This document shows, in pieces, positions 56,801 through 64,000 of a stretch of DNA of 64,000 bases; within the stretch, counting starts at the first letter, position 1, and each line of letters opens with the position of its first letter. The notes under the pieces are model-generated. The model made no database searches, was not told the origin of the DNA, and saw only the letters and a list, made by a program, of their open reading frames with translations. The position numbers and the translations under genes are program-made. Source of the stretch: Marinomonas profundimaris (GTDB lineage: Bacteria; Pseudomonadota; Gammaproteobacteria; Pseudomonadales; Marinomonadaceae); NCBI RefSeq assembly GCF_000508165.1, contig NZ_AYOZ01000004.1, positions 54,073-118,072 on the forward strand, in the 5' to 3' direction.

Positions 56801-57497
56801 TGGCCTGTTCAAACACTTTACAACGGCCACTCCAGTAGTTGTCGCCAATTCGTCCAATCCAAACTTCAAGACACCCCTCACCACAAGAGCGAAGGTTCAT
56901 CGGCCCTGAAACATGCTCAATGATGCCTGCCGTGTAATCGTGAGTAATAGTGCAGCTGTTAACCGCTGTATTGAGCCTGTCACATTGCTGGTAATTTGGG
57001 CTGCCTTCACCTTGAGACTCACAGCCGGGGAAGCTTTGGGTTAATAGATTGGGGTCAGTTTGAACCGCATCAGTTAATGCCCAAAGCGGATCATTGACCA
57101 TATCTGGCCGAGACCTGTCTTTGATTTGCTGTAGCGAGCGAAACGCCTCACCCGTAGCGCCACTTTCGGATGCCATGCTCTCTTGGCGCTGCGTCCCCAA
57201 TTGATTCATGCTGGCATCAGAGCCATAAACGCCCGTTAAGACATCTAATGAGCCCTGATCCATACCAGGAAATAGCTCTTGCAAGTTAATGGACTCATTA
57301 CCACTGCCACTCGGCACCAACAATGTATTGCCGTTAAGTGCGGGCATCGTCCAGTTTTGCAGTAATTGCTTACCTTCTTGTTGTCCGCTTAAGCCGGATT
57401 GGCGCTGCACATCAGCGGCCACACCATGTAAGGGCAAGCAAGCCATAGTGATTGATAAAACACCCGCTAAAACTCGGGTAAAAAGTGTTGGTTTCAT
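53805..57497 (-). CDS. traN: mating-pair stabilisation protein TraN
   Basis: 1230 residues, larger than F TraN. Signal peptide, then a very Cys-rich body (many CxxC and CxxxC pairs), typical of the outer-membrane adhesin that holds donor and recipient together. The hydrophobic region near 1030-1050 lies before the final domain. It follows traU by 2 nt. Right border of the traN-s063 hotspot. Confidence 0.94.
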   Translation of the reverse strand: MKPTLFTRVLAGVLSITMACLPLHGVAADVQRQSGLSGQQEGKQLLQNWTMPALNGNTLLVPSGSGNESINLQELFPGMDQGSLDVLTGVYGSDASMNQLGTQRQESMASESGATGEAFRSLQQIKDRSRPDMVNDPLWALTDAVQTDPNLLTQSFPGCESQGEGSPNYQQCDRLNTAVNSCTITHDYTAGIIEHVSGPMNLRSCGEGCLEVWIGRIGDNYWSGRCKVFEQAITLKVVNPDAITSAVLEYAKWDDYMQVWLGDQKVWSGPNNNFPPETAGRCELSTSWERNPNTDLTAKLKAVEPGLEVPVKIRVSVTGSGEGYARIKVRFDPTKVVMNDSWSPQSCIEQAADIPTKFSDYSIQCTDQPSSTNGCTVVNGVSVCESYFAPSPVAGISPLCRRVQVSVDDESYKGIENQACQVLEANPSCGFMSSECAETNDKGECIRFTDTYDCGLQTSDPKCVVSNLMPSSFEACEPTQTITPFTETKHVPDYQVCEKISTLTECQLERRVSAETHQQSWSIERGCFSSETLSFVPQHSSTMQTGNAILRIFDNQNTEIKITESPSKANGWKTTLSLTGNKETVTETKPSIKYPEMTCPKGTLVGSLCKVANGSIISWHEPQEVTRSRCESGWNKVDFDTCSREVQKCLAPAKLSASLTFSGKYLEQDVVHQSSDPGIDQCLMQTDQFTAVQWQCLDTGTKRIDGLTVGSGELANLGSLYPAVVSSPVHLTSRGSSDGLGLSCWRARATYNASTAHPEFNMGSSDSWVDANGNTQTIVNNGQNTTTNTCAALEQNLACQYVRTECTEGGAGHEGFCYIQSLVYDCGQSVEVQNARMETQYNCEGPVRCMGTDCLEPESIKQANFAEAAAMLNAAQFMTNDMSCTGADGQDNVECTVFKGNAGQCKKAVGGIVDCCEKPSGVSLSDYITMIVAVNKLDTAVMAMNPSSAIYGSWNTLREPITSTWSAVKEPFVSAWDSLMGAGPSTAAGAGAEQAATGFMQVLTNKTAEWVGSTFGSGAQSALFSNVGGAVGADGVVSGGNFALGGAAGAVLSTVMTAYMIYSVTMILIQLIWKCEQSEFEMNAKRVLKSCHYVGSYCKSKFLGACVEKRQSYCCFTSPLSRIIQEQVRPQLGLGWGSAKSPNCEGLTASQLNQVDWSQVNLDEWIGILSITGNLPEVPSLDLERLTGSGSTLNVDGNRQSAADRAIERLNGMDAQKLRQEATEEISGNN

Positions 57498-57499
57498 AG

Positions 57500-58528
57500 T
57501 TAACCTCCCGAGTTACAGCAGTCTTGCCAGCGCCACAAAATGTAGAGCGCATCTTCACCGGCACCGGGGATCGTTCGCCACTCTCCCCATTTCATGGTGC
57601 TTTCACCGATGACATGCGCACTTTCAGTTTCCGGTACAGGGAAGAACATACTCATCTTGTATTGGGATTTCGGCAGCATGGGTTCGATAACAGGTCGGCA
57701 TAGCGCACTGTTCCCCATTGTTCGCCTAGCAAGACCACGCCTGTGTTGAGCCGCGATTGCACGCGCCGCTAAATGGCTGGTGTTTTCTGCTAATGAGCCA
57801 ATGGCTAAGGTGTGGCCAGATAAGGGATAGAGATGGCCCCAACTGCCAGCACACCAAAACAACTGGTCGATGGGTTTACCAAGCGTCGATGAGGCAGCGT
57901 CAGCGGTACAAGCCGAAATAGCCAATGGATTGGCAACGGCAGCAGCTTCAGGCTGAGTAAAAAAGGCCAGTTCATCGTTCAGCCATGTTGGGTCCAATTC
58001 CGACAAATACATCAAGTCAAAGTCCATGTAACCATCGGCATTGCAATTGCCATCCATGAACAAATCGAGCATGACCAAAAGCGGAAAGGCGTAATAATGG
58101 TAATGGTAGAAAGCGAGATCACCGGTGTCGTATTCACCCTCGCCATGACCACCTTGCAGTCGTCTATCACCTAACGGTAAACGAATCCCTCCCAGGGAAG
58201 GCGAGCAACCCGGCGTTCTGACCAGTTCAATCAGACGCGCTGGCTCCCACATGCTGGTAACAATACCTGGCCTTGGCACACCTAAGTTGTCTTCACATAA
58301 GCAAAATGACTTGTTTGATGCGCCGCTTGGGACATTTCCAGAACCAAGAGGAAGACCGGCAACCCGGATAGGAAAAATGCATGACCAGCAAACATCCGTC
58401 AGCAACTTGCCGGACAATAACCCCGCGTCTGGGCAGGTCAGGTCGGCTTTTGCAGGAATAGATGCGCTTAGGACAAACATGACAACGAGAGTCCGCAACA
58501 GACGATACGTATTATTGAGCTTTTTCAT
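57500..58528 (-). CDS. traU: conjugal transfer protein TraU
   Basis: 342 residues from ATG 58528 (GGAG 7 nt upstream). Signal peptide to PAKA, then TraU features: DVCWSCIFPIRVAGLPLG, DGNCNADGYMDFDLMYLSELDPTW and many paired Cys. Periplasmic component needed for DNA transfer. Overlaps the end of traW. Confidence 0.94.
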   Translation of the reverse strand: MKKLNNTYRLLRTLVVMFVLSASIPAKADLTCPDAGLLSGKLLTDVCWSCIFPIRVAGLPLGSGNVPSGASNKSFCLCEDNLGVPRPGIVTSMWEPARLIELVRTPGCSPSLGGIRLPLGDRRLQGGHGEGEYDTGDLAFYHYHYYAFPLLVMLDLFMDGNCNADGYMDFDLMYLSELDPTWLNDELAFFTQPEAAAVANPLAISACTADAASSTLGKPIDQLFWCAGSWGHLYPLSGHTLAIGSLAENTSHLAARAIAAQHRRGLARRTMGNSALCRPVIEPMLPKSQYKMSMFFPVPETESAHVIGESTMKWGEWRTIPGAGEDALYILWRWQDCCNSGG

Positions 58529-59636
58529 GAACAAGCTCCTTTGCTGGAATTTCTTCTATTTCAAACGCGAGTCCCTTTGCTTGAACAAACGATGGGGTGA
58601 CTTGCAAATCAAAGCGCTGCTTTAGCGAGGCATTGAGAAGATAAACCGGACTGTCCAATGTCTTTTCTATCGCATTGAGGCGATTCCAGCCTTGAGTACG
58701 GTCGAGCTGCGTGGTGATAAGCGTAATGCGGCGCAGTGTCCTATCTTGGCCCTCAAGCCAATGCGCTACTGCGTCCACTTCTTCAGCGTTCGACGCATTA
58801 AACACCACGAGCTGCTGAGTAAATGGCAAGGCTTTTAGCGGGTTAATACGCGTTCCCGCTGGGATCAATGTTCGGCCATTGGCATCCAATAGTGGCCGCT
58901 GCATGACGATGGTTGGATCAACCGTTCTTATCCGATACTGCGTGGCTTTGGGTAACTCAGTAAATGTTTGGCGAGACCAGAAACGCTCAATGGCTTTTTT
59001 CTTTAACGCTCCCAAGTCAATCGACTGTAAACGCTGCATCGCTACTTGCACCAAATCCGGTTCTAAAATCGAATGAATAGGACCGCGTTGACCCAATGAA
59101 CCGGTATTGCCTGTTTCAATTTGACGCTGCAACCAGTCCTTGCTGTAAACCCCTAGTGCACTTGCAGTCACCTTGTCATCTTCTATGCGGAAAATAGCAG
59201 GCACGCTAGTCACCCGCCAGTGCACAAAGGCTTTCGGATCGATTCGAACCTGAGGAACAGGATCAAGCCCCGTCATCAGCGTATGCCAATCACGGATAGC
59301 CGCCCCCAAGGTCTTTCCTTCAGGAATTCCCCGAAACAACACAATAGCGCCGGTAGCACTGGCCTCTTTAAATAGCTGCTTCAGTGAGGAATCTCCCAGT
59401 GAAGACGACGCAAAAATCAACCATTCATCGTTATGTTTGAGCGACGCAGGTTGTTCAATCGGTGAAAAAGGCTCGATAAATTCAGATGAACCATCCACAG
59501 CACTTTGTAAAATGCTGCGGCTCATTTCAACGATCTTTTTGTCCTCATCAGACAACGGATAAGGCTCTTGTGCCCAGGAAACTTGAACCCAAGCCAATGG
59601 AGCAACCAACAAAAATAAGAGGCATAGTCTTCTCAT
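58512..59636 (-). CDS. traW: TraW with fused TrbC-like N-terminal part
   Basis: 374 residues from ATG 59636 (AGGAGG 6 nt upstream; ATG 59639 also possible). Signal peptide, YPLSDEDKKIVEMSRSILQSA, a TrbC-like thioredoxin-related segment (GAIVLFRGIPEGKTLGAAI ... VTSVPAIFRIEDD) and a TraW-type C-terminal half. This order is known in SXT-type elements. Periplasmic pilus-assembly protein. Confidence 0.88.
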   Translation of the reverse strand: MRRLCLLFLLVAPLAWVQVSWAQEPYPLSDEDKKIVEMSRSILQSAVDGSSEFIEPFSPIEQPASLKHNDEWLIFASSSLGDSSLKQLFKEASATGAIVLFRGIPEGKTLGAAIRDWHTLMTGLDPVPQVRIDPKAFVHWRVTSVPAIFRIEDDKVTASALGVYSKDWLQRQIETGNTGSLGQRGPIHSILEPDLVQVAMQRLQSIDLGALKKKAIERFWSRQTFTELPKATQYRIRTVDPTIVMQRPLLDANGRTLIPAGTRINPLKALPFTQQLVVFNASNAEEVDAVAHWLEGQDRTLRRITLITTQLDRTQGWNRLNAIEKTLDSPVYLLNASLKQRFDLQVTPSFVQAKGLAFEIEEIPAKELVHEKAQ

Positions 59637-59646
59637 CATCCACCTC

Positions 59647-60159
59647 CTACCAAAGCGGCCAAGCGCGACCAACAATCTGCTCGCGCTTAACGGCATTCCA
59701 ATAGCGGGAGTCAAAACTCGTTGCAGCCTCACCGGAAAACCAATATTCGTTTTCTTGCAGCGTCAATGAGCGGCTAAATTCTGTTTCCGCCACACCAAGA
59801 CGCTGGGCTAATGCCATGCCATTTGAGACTTCAGCACCGTTCACCATCACATGCTCAGGCGTCACCTTGACTTCATCCCCAGGCATCCCTGTTAGGCGTT
59901 TCAGCATCCGAGTACCGTCGTTATATAACGGAGCGAGTCCTTTTGAGTGGAAGGCATACAAACCATCCTTAACGGGCTTTTTATTCCATAGGTCAATCAG
60001 ATACACCGTGGTATCAGGCAGGCAGCGCTCTTGCTGGGTATCAATACCTATTCGGTAGCGCATCATGGCGTAGGTGCCTACCAAGGCCATGATTAACGCA
60101 AGAACAGTCAACTGGATGAGGTATGGCCGCCAAGGCATTCTTTTACGGAGTATCTGCAT
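59647..60159 (-). CDS. trhF: TrhF, S26 signal-peptidase-like protein
   Basis: 170 residues: one N-terminal membrane segment, then an S26 peptidase fold (MLKRLTGMPGDEVKV, NEYWFSGEAATSFDSRYWNAV). Proposed to process pilin or another transfer protein. Overlaps the TrbI-like gene by 17 nt. Confidence 0.85.
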   Translation of the reverse strand: MQILRKRMPWRPYLIQLTVLALIMALVGTYAMMRYRIGIDTQQERCLPDTTVYLIDLWNKKPVKDGLYAFHSKGLAPLYNDGTRMLKRLTGMPGDEVKVTPEHVMVNGAEVSNGMALAQRLGVAETEFSRSLTLQENEYWFSGEAATSFDSRYWNAVKREQIVGRAWPLW

Positions 60160-60490
60160 GAGACACCTCCTTTGAGCCTAATGGCACAAATACGGAATCA
60201 TCAGCACCCACCACCGCTTGGGCATCCAGCACGATAAAACCGGCTGCTTTTAGCTTTTCAATTTGCTGATTGGTCTGAAGCAACCTGGATTCGATGTCTT
60301 GTTCGCTGGCATTGGGGCCCAGTGACAGCACAGCCTCCCCAAAATCCACGACCGCAATGGGCGTACTTAACGCCAACTGGCTGTGGATGGGTTCGAGTGT
60401 TTTCATTAAGAGCCAGCTGGTCATTAAACCGCTACCAGCAATAGACAAAGTAATAGAGGCCATAAATGGCCAAAGCGTGGTCTTATTCAT
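60143..60490 (-). CDS. TrbI-like conjugation protein
   Basis: 115 residues; N-terminal membrane segment (FMASITLSIAGSGLMTSWLL), then IAVVDFGEAV and a helical part with LKAAGFIVLDAQAV, the pattern of F-type TrbI, which affects pilus retraction. Overlaps traC by 8 nt and trhF by 17 nt. Confidence 0.72.
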   Translation of the reverse strand: MNKTTLWPFMASITLSIAGSGLMTSWLLMKTLEPIHSQLALSTPIAVVDFGEAVLSLGPNASEQDIESRLLQTNQQIEKLKAAGFIVLDAQAVVGADDSVFVPLGSKEVSHADTP

Positions 60491-62882
60491 AGCCTCGCTC
60501 CTTCAACAACTGAGAGATGGCATCAGCAACAGAAAGGCCTTTGCGCGTTAACTGTTTAATCGCGTTTACATCTTCTGCACGGGACGAGTACAACAGCTTG
60601 TGAAACGGATCGACGATGAGGCGGCCAATCCCGGTGCCCATTTCGGTAATAAAGAAAATTTCGGAATAGACACCAGTGACGGTATGAACCGTTTTCAGGT
60701 ATTCATAGCCGCCTTCACCTAGTGGCAAGCGGCCTTCTTTTTTGAGCGCGTTGATGGTTTCAGCTTTTTGACCAAGCAGGTACATATTGGCTGAGTTTTC
60801 AGCGATGGCTTTACCTGTAGGGCTATCATACAAATCGTTGACCGATTGCGTTACCGTTACAGCACTGCCACCATATTTTCGAAATCGCCGGTAACCCGTT
60901 TCGATAAATTTACCGACATCACCTTGAGTCAGCAGATCCCAGGCTTCGTCGATGAACACAATCTTGCGACGATCCCGCTCACCTAAGTACATCTCTTGTT
61001 GGATTTGGTAGATAAGCTGAAGCAACACCACTTGTTGTAGATGCTTACGCCCCTTGAGCTCTTCTAACTCCAGAACGGTGAAACGGTTTTTGAAGCGAAT
61101 ATTATTGTGGCCATTAAAGAAGCGGCCATATTCGCCCTGTGTCGTAAATGGATAGAGCTGCTCACCCACGTCTTGCACACGTCGGTCTTCGTGATTTTTC
61201 AAGGCCTCTGCCACATCATCAACCAACATGGCACGACCTTTTTTCTCCCACAGTTCACGGGTCTGACGCTTTAGGTTTGCCATCTGAAAATCGGTTAATG
61301 ACTGCGTAGGTGCGGCCATTGCGGCCAATAACCCAACCAACACATCCGCTTCTTCGTCATAGTCCTCAACGATTTCAAACGGATTTAAGCAAATGCCACT
61401 GTTTCGCCCGAACTGTAAGAACTCACCGTCATAGACTTCACACAGCTTTTCATAAGAGCGGCCAACATCAATCACCCAGCATTGCCCGCCTTCTGATAGG
61501 TAGGAGGAGATGATTTCGTTCACCAGGAATGACTTACCCGATCCCGATTGCGCCGCGATGCAACAATTGTAATTACTGCCCGAGTCATAAAGGGACACAC
61601 TCATGATCTGGCCATTACGGGAAACAAAGTTAATCACCGGCGTGCCAGTGCCTTTCCAATCCGCAAATAAAGGCAACAGAGGGATGACATGCCGTGTCGC
61701 CATGGTCTTGAATCGAAACAAGTCGTTCATCGCCTGGCGGTCAGCACCAAATGGCAAGGCATTCAGGAAAATGGGCAAACAGAAGTACTTGTCTTCCATC
61801 AGCTCAAATCCGAGTTCTTTGAAATAAGTTCGAGCATTTGAAACAGAGCTGATGGACGCTTCTCCCGTTGGTGAAAACAGCGTCAAAGTCATATTGGCCC
61901 GAATAGGACGATCACCTTCTTGCAAAGCTTCAAAAAGAACATCAAATCCCTTTTTCTTGGCTGCAAGCACCGGCACAAACTTGAGCATCGGGCCATAGGC
62001 CTGATTGACCGCCCACTGACGCTTCGTCTCTAAACGAGATCTCATCGCCTCAGCTGAGGGAAAGTGAATGGTGACATTTAGCAAAAAGCTGCCGCGTAAA
62101 CCGCGACTGCCCGTCATCATATCGCCCGCAAAACTTGCGGCACGACCAAACCAGATCCGCTCAGGCAAGCGTTTAAACGATAAGGTTTTAACTCGGTAAT
62201 CGCCCAGCATCAGACCTTGGCTATCCACCTTGATAGCTCGGTCATAATCCAACACTTGCTCCCGAAGTGGTTTATCTGCCTCACTGCGGATTGGTGATGG
62301 ATTGCGCCAGGAAGCATCTTTTCCCCAGTTAAGCTGAGCACTTATTGCCGCGAGCCAGTTTCGGTCAGTCATCTCAGTGACGCGAAAACCAACCGTTGCC
62401 AGCGCTTGCGAGAAAGAAGCCCGAAGCGCGGATGCTCGACTCAACTCACGCTCCGTCGGTATAGGACTTTCCAAAGGCAATTTGCAGGTGACGATCAGTT
62501 GAAAGTTGCGAACCTGAGTCTGGGTCGATTCTTCTATCGGTTGAACCGTGCCCCCATCGAGAAAATCCGCACGTTTGCGTATCGACGCCCTAAGCAATGG
62601 ATCGGATTGACGATGCCGTAAGCCCATCATGCGCTGAAGGTCGGTTTGAATATCAGGCGAGGCGTACAGGCCAAATTGCAGCAAAGTGTCTTTTGGCCAG
62701 TCGTTGTTGAGAAGAACATTAACCCTGTCTGCAACAGACTCATCACCACCCGGCAATGGGTCACATAGAAAACCAAAGCCAACACTTTGGTCTTCCATGA
62801 AAAACAGTTGCTCATCGTCTGAATAGGCCAATACTGGCAATAGCTCTGAAGCGCGTTGCCCTGAATACAGAGAGGCTTTCAT
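60483..62882 (-). CDS. traC: type IV secretion ATPase TraC
   Basis: 799 residues from ATG 62882, overlapping the dsbC stop (TAATG). VirB4/TraC family: Walker A AAQSGSGKS (~446), Walker B IVFIDEAWDLL (~646), and an N-terminal TraC domain. It drives pilus assembly at the inner membrane. Confidence 0.96.
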   Translation of the reverse strand: MKASLYSGQRASELLPVLAYSDDEQLFFMEDQSVGFGFLCDPLPGGDESVADRVNVLLNNDWPKDTLLQFGLYASPDIQTDLQRMMGLRHRQSDPLLRASIRKRADFLDGGTVQPIEESTQTQVRNFQLIVTCKLPLESPIPTERELSRASALRASFSQALATVGFRVTEMTDRNWLAAISAQLNWGKDASWRNPSPIRSEADKPLREQVLDYDRAIKVDSQGLMLGDYRVKTLSFKRLPERIWFGRAASFAGDMMTGSRGLRGSFLLNVTIHFPSAEAMRSRLETKRQWAVNQAYGPMLKFVPVLAAKKKGFDVLFEALQEGDRPIRANMTLTLFSPTGEASISSVSNARTYFKELGFELMEDKYFCLPIFLNALPFGADRQAMNDLFRFKTMATRHVIPLLPLFADWKGTGTPVINFVSRNGQIMSVSLYDSGSNYNCCIAAQSGSGKSFLVNEIISSYLSEGGQCWVIDVGRSYEKLCEVYDGEFLQFGRNSGICLNPFEIVEDYDEEADVLVGLLAAMAAPTQSLTDFQMANLKRQTRELWEKKGRAMLVDDVAEALKNHEDRRVQDVGEQLYPFTTQGEYGRFFNGHNNIRFKNRFTVLELEELKGRKHLQQVVLLQLIYQIQQEMYLGERDRRKIVFIDEAWDLLTQGDVGKFIETGYRRFRKYGGSAVTVTQSVNDLYDSPTGKAIAENSANMYLLGQKAETINALKKEGRLPLGEGGYEYLKTVHTVTGVYSEIFFITEMGTGIGRLIVDPFHKLLYSSRAEDVNAIKQLTRKGLSVADAISQLLKERGYE

Positions 62883-63574
62883 TAACGCCCCTCCAACCAA
62901 GCAGAAAGATCATAAGGACGGCCTCGGCTGATGCGACCATCATTGGCGACGATGAAAGGCACACCTTGAATGCCCAGGATTTGAGCCGTCACCAAGGTAC
63001 GCTGCATTGGTTCTAAGTTGCAGGCATCATCCTGTTCTAGGTTACCAATCCGGCCATTCAGCAATGCATCGGTGGCCGCTTTTTTGTCACGCGCACAGCC
63101 AAGCTGGCGAACCTGACGCTCTGAATCAGGACCAAGCACTGGCACAGGGAGTATTTGGAAGGTGTATTCTTTGGTTAGCGGTAGGGCTTGTTTCAAAAGC
63201 TCATGGCAATGCGGACACCGGGGATCAACAAAGACCACCACTTTCTTTTTGCCTTCACCCAGCGTCAGTGGATTCAAATCATCCATTTTTAAGCCAAGAC
63301 GACTTAAGTCCAGCGTGTTACCCGCTTCACGAATTTCTTCAAGGCTGGTAAGCGGCTTTTTCGACCAGGCATCATAGAGCGTGCCATCAATGACGAACCG
63401 GCCACTGTCTGACATGAAAACAATACGGCCATTGCTTTCGACCGCTTTCATACCCGTGACCGGCAAAGAAACCATGCCGTCAATTTTGCCAACGGGCGAC
63501 ACTTCAGACACAGGTTCAGCTTGAACCAATGGAGACAGCGCAAGCGCCAGAATAATTGGAGATAGTTTTCGCAT
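62882..63574 (-). CDS. dsbC: DsbC-like disulfide isomerase
   Basis: 230 residues with a signal peptide (to VQA), an N-terminal dimerisation-type domain and a thioredoxin fold with C120-P-H-C123 and cis-Pro GVPF. It helps fold the Cys-rich Tra proteins. First of dsbC-traC-...-traN. A hairpin covers its ribosome site. Upstream lies the traA-dsbC hotspot. Confidence 0.92.
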   Translation of the reverse strand: MRKLSPIILALALSPLVQAEPVSEVSPVGKIDGMVSLPVTGMKAVESNGRIVFMSDSGRFVIDGTLYDAWSKKPLTSLEEIREAGNTLDLSRLGLKMDDLNPLTLGEGKKKVVVFVDPRCPHCHELLKQALPLTKEYTFQILPVPVLGPDSERQVRQLGCARDKKAATDALLNGRIGNLEQDDACNLEPMQRTLVTAQILGIQGVPFIVANDGRISRGRPYDLSAWLEGR

Positions 63575-63576
63575 GA

Positions 63577-63606
63577 GGAGTCCTCGTTAATGTAAATCGA
63601 GGCTCC
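63577..63606 (-). promoter_or_regulatory. Shine-Dalgarno hairpin before dsbC
   Basis: GGAGCCTCG pairs with CGAGG-A-CTCC (one bulge), hiding the GAGG seven bases before ATG 63574. It resembles hairpin 2 of the leaders at 43-51.6 kb but lacks the CCC-starting hairpin 1. Confidence 0.6.
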
Positions 63607-63705
63607 AGTCTATGCAGTTGTCCTATGTGGACTCGGTTAGATAGATTGAAGAAATCGCAATCTAACTAGGGGGCTTATAGCTCGTTGAGGTTTGTTATAA
63701 ACGAA

Positions 63706-64000
63706 TTACTCGGCGTTTGCGTTAACAAGCCAATCATCAAGCACTTGCTTCAATTTATCTAATTGCTCTTGATGTTTTGCTTGATTCTTTGCCAATTTGT
63801 TAATGTTCTGCAACTTCCAACGAATCGCTGGCAAGTCTGCTGCTTTAGGATAGTCAAACAATGCCCAGTCAGGTTGTCCTCTTTTGAATGACATAAGGAA
63901 AGCATGATCCCTTTCTGTGAAATGTTTTTGCAGTTCAATTAACATCATGGGCCTAAGAGGCTAAGTCTTCGGGGTATACGGATTTAATGGTTGATGGGGC
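63706..64000 (-). pseudogene. decayed AbiEii/MosT-like toxin gene, 3' part
   Basis: An 80-residue frame (ATG 63948 to 63706) reads FTERDHAFLMSFKRGQPDW ... LPAIRWKLQNI, which I recognise as the C-terminal pattern of AbiEii-family nucleotidyltransferase toxins (about 300 residues when whole). Upstream an in-frame TAG (63961-63963) blocks it. A neighbouring frame reads SVYPEDLAS-stop-AHDV and would join smoothly to LIELQKHFTE if a stop and a 1-nt shift were repaired. The site is the traA-dsbC hotspot, where SXT carries mosAT. An intact short protein is the alternative. Confidence 0.5.

Larger units (their letters stand above)
29626..64000. mobile_element. SXT/R391-family integrating conjugative element (right part)
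   Basis: Backbone genes occur in the family order from the setR end: setR, Cro-like gene, early operon, setD-setC, eex-like, traG-H-F, the ssb-bet-exo/cobS/radC cluster, s063, traN-U-W, trhF, traC, dsbC. The element begins in prfC and continues past 64000. Variable DNA is limited to the traN-s063 and traA-dsbC hotspots and perhaps the gene at 40431. Confidence 0.95.

Noticed and set aside
29701..64000. Insertion sequences or transposase genes in the ICE part
   Set aside because: No transposase-like frame or terminal inverted repeat was found in this part of the element.

Overview
The window joins about 29.6 kb of gammaproteobacterial chromosome to about 34 kb of an integrating conjugative element (ICE) of the SXT/R391 family. 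The chromosomal proteins and gene order (dnaG-rpoD, glk-zwf-eda, ftsH-folP-glmM-tpiA-secG-tRNA-Leu, rimP-nusA-infB-rbfA-truB-rpsO-pnp, erpA next to prfC) suggest an Oceanospirillales-type marine bacterium such as Marinomonas. That genus-level guess is inference.

Layout. 1-8.3 kb: 3' end of dnaG, rpoD, a PIN-PhoH ATPase, the Entner-Doudoroff/glucose block glk-zwf-eda with a HexR-type operator, and a GGDEF protein. 8.3-11 kb: a small orphan protein behind a sigma-28-type promoter, two lipoproteins and an acyl-CoA thioesterase. 11-26 kb: the translation/RNA operon pnp...rimP, tRNA-Leu(GAG), secG, tpiA, glmM, folP, ftsH and rlmE, all on the minus strand. 26-29.7 kb: yhbY, a hypothetical gene, erpA and prfC.

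The ICE starts inside the 5' end of prfC, the standard SXT/R391 site, and runs off the right edge. Read inward it carries: the SOS-cleavable repressor SetR and a Cro-like repressor with four operators between them; the early operon (replication-like protein, unknown protein, lytic transglycosylase, activators SetD and SetC); an Eex-like exclusion protein; the transfer block traG-traH-traF; a DNA-metabolism cluster (TOPRIM primase-like, RadC-like, VWA/HExxH protein, DUF3150-like, WGR, CobS-like AAA+, YqaJ exonuclease, a 47-residue membrane peptide, RecT-like Bet, SSB); s063; a small cargo of two genes, one uracil-DNA-glycosylase-like, in the traN-s063 hotspot; traN-traU-traW-trhF-trbI-like-traC-dsbC; and a decayed AbiEii/MosT-like toxin gene in the traA-dsbC hotspot. 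Integrase, oriT, relaxase and resistance genes would lie outside the window.

The most unusual feature is a family of nine structured leaders of about 50-65 nt between genes from 43.2 to 51.6 kb. Each has a GC-rich hairpin beginning with CCC (in one copy CCTT), followed by a second hairpin that pairs with the Shine-Dalgarno of the next gene. Stem sequences differ between copies while pairing is kept, which suggests one shared translational control acting on the whole recombination/AAA-VWA cluster.
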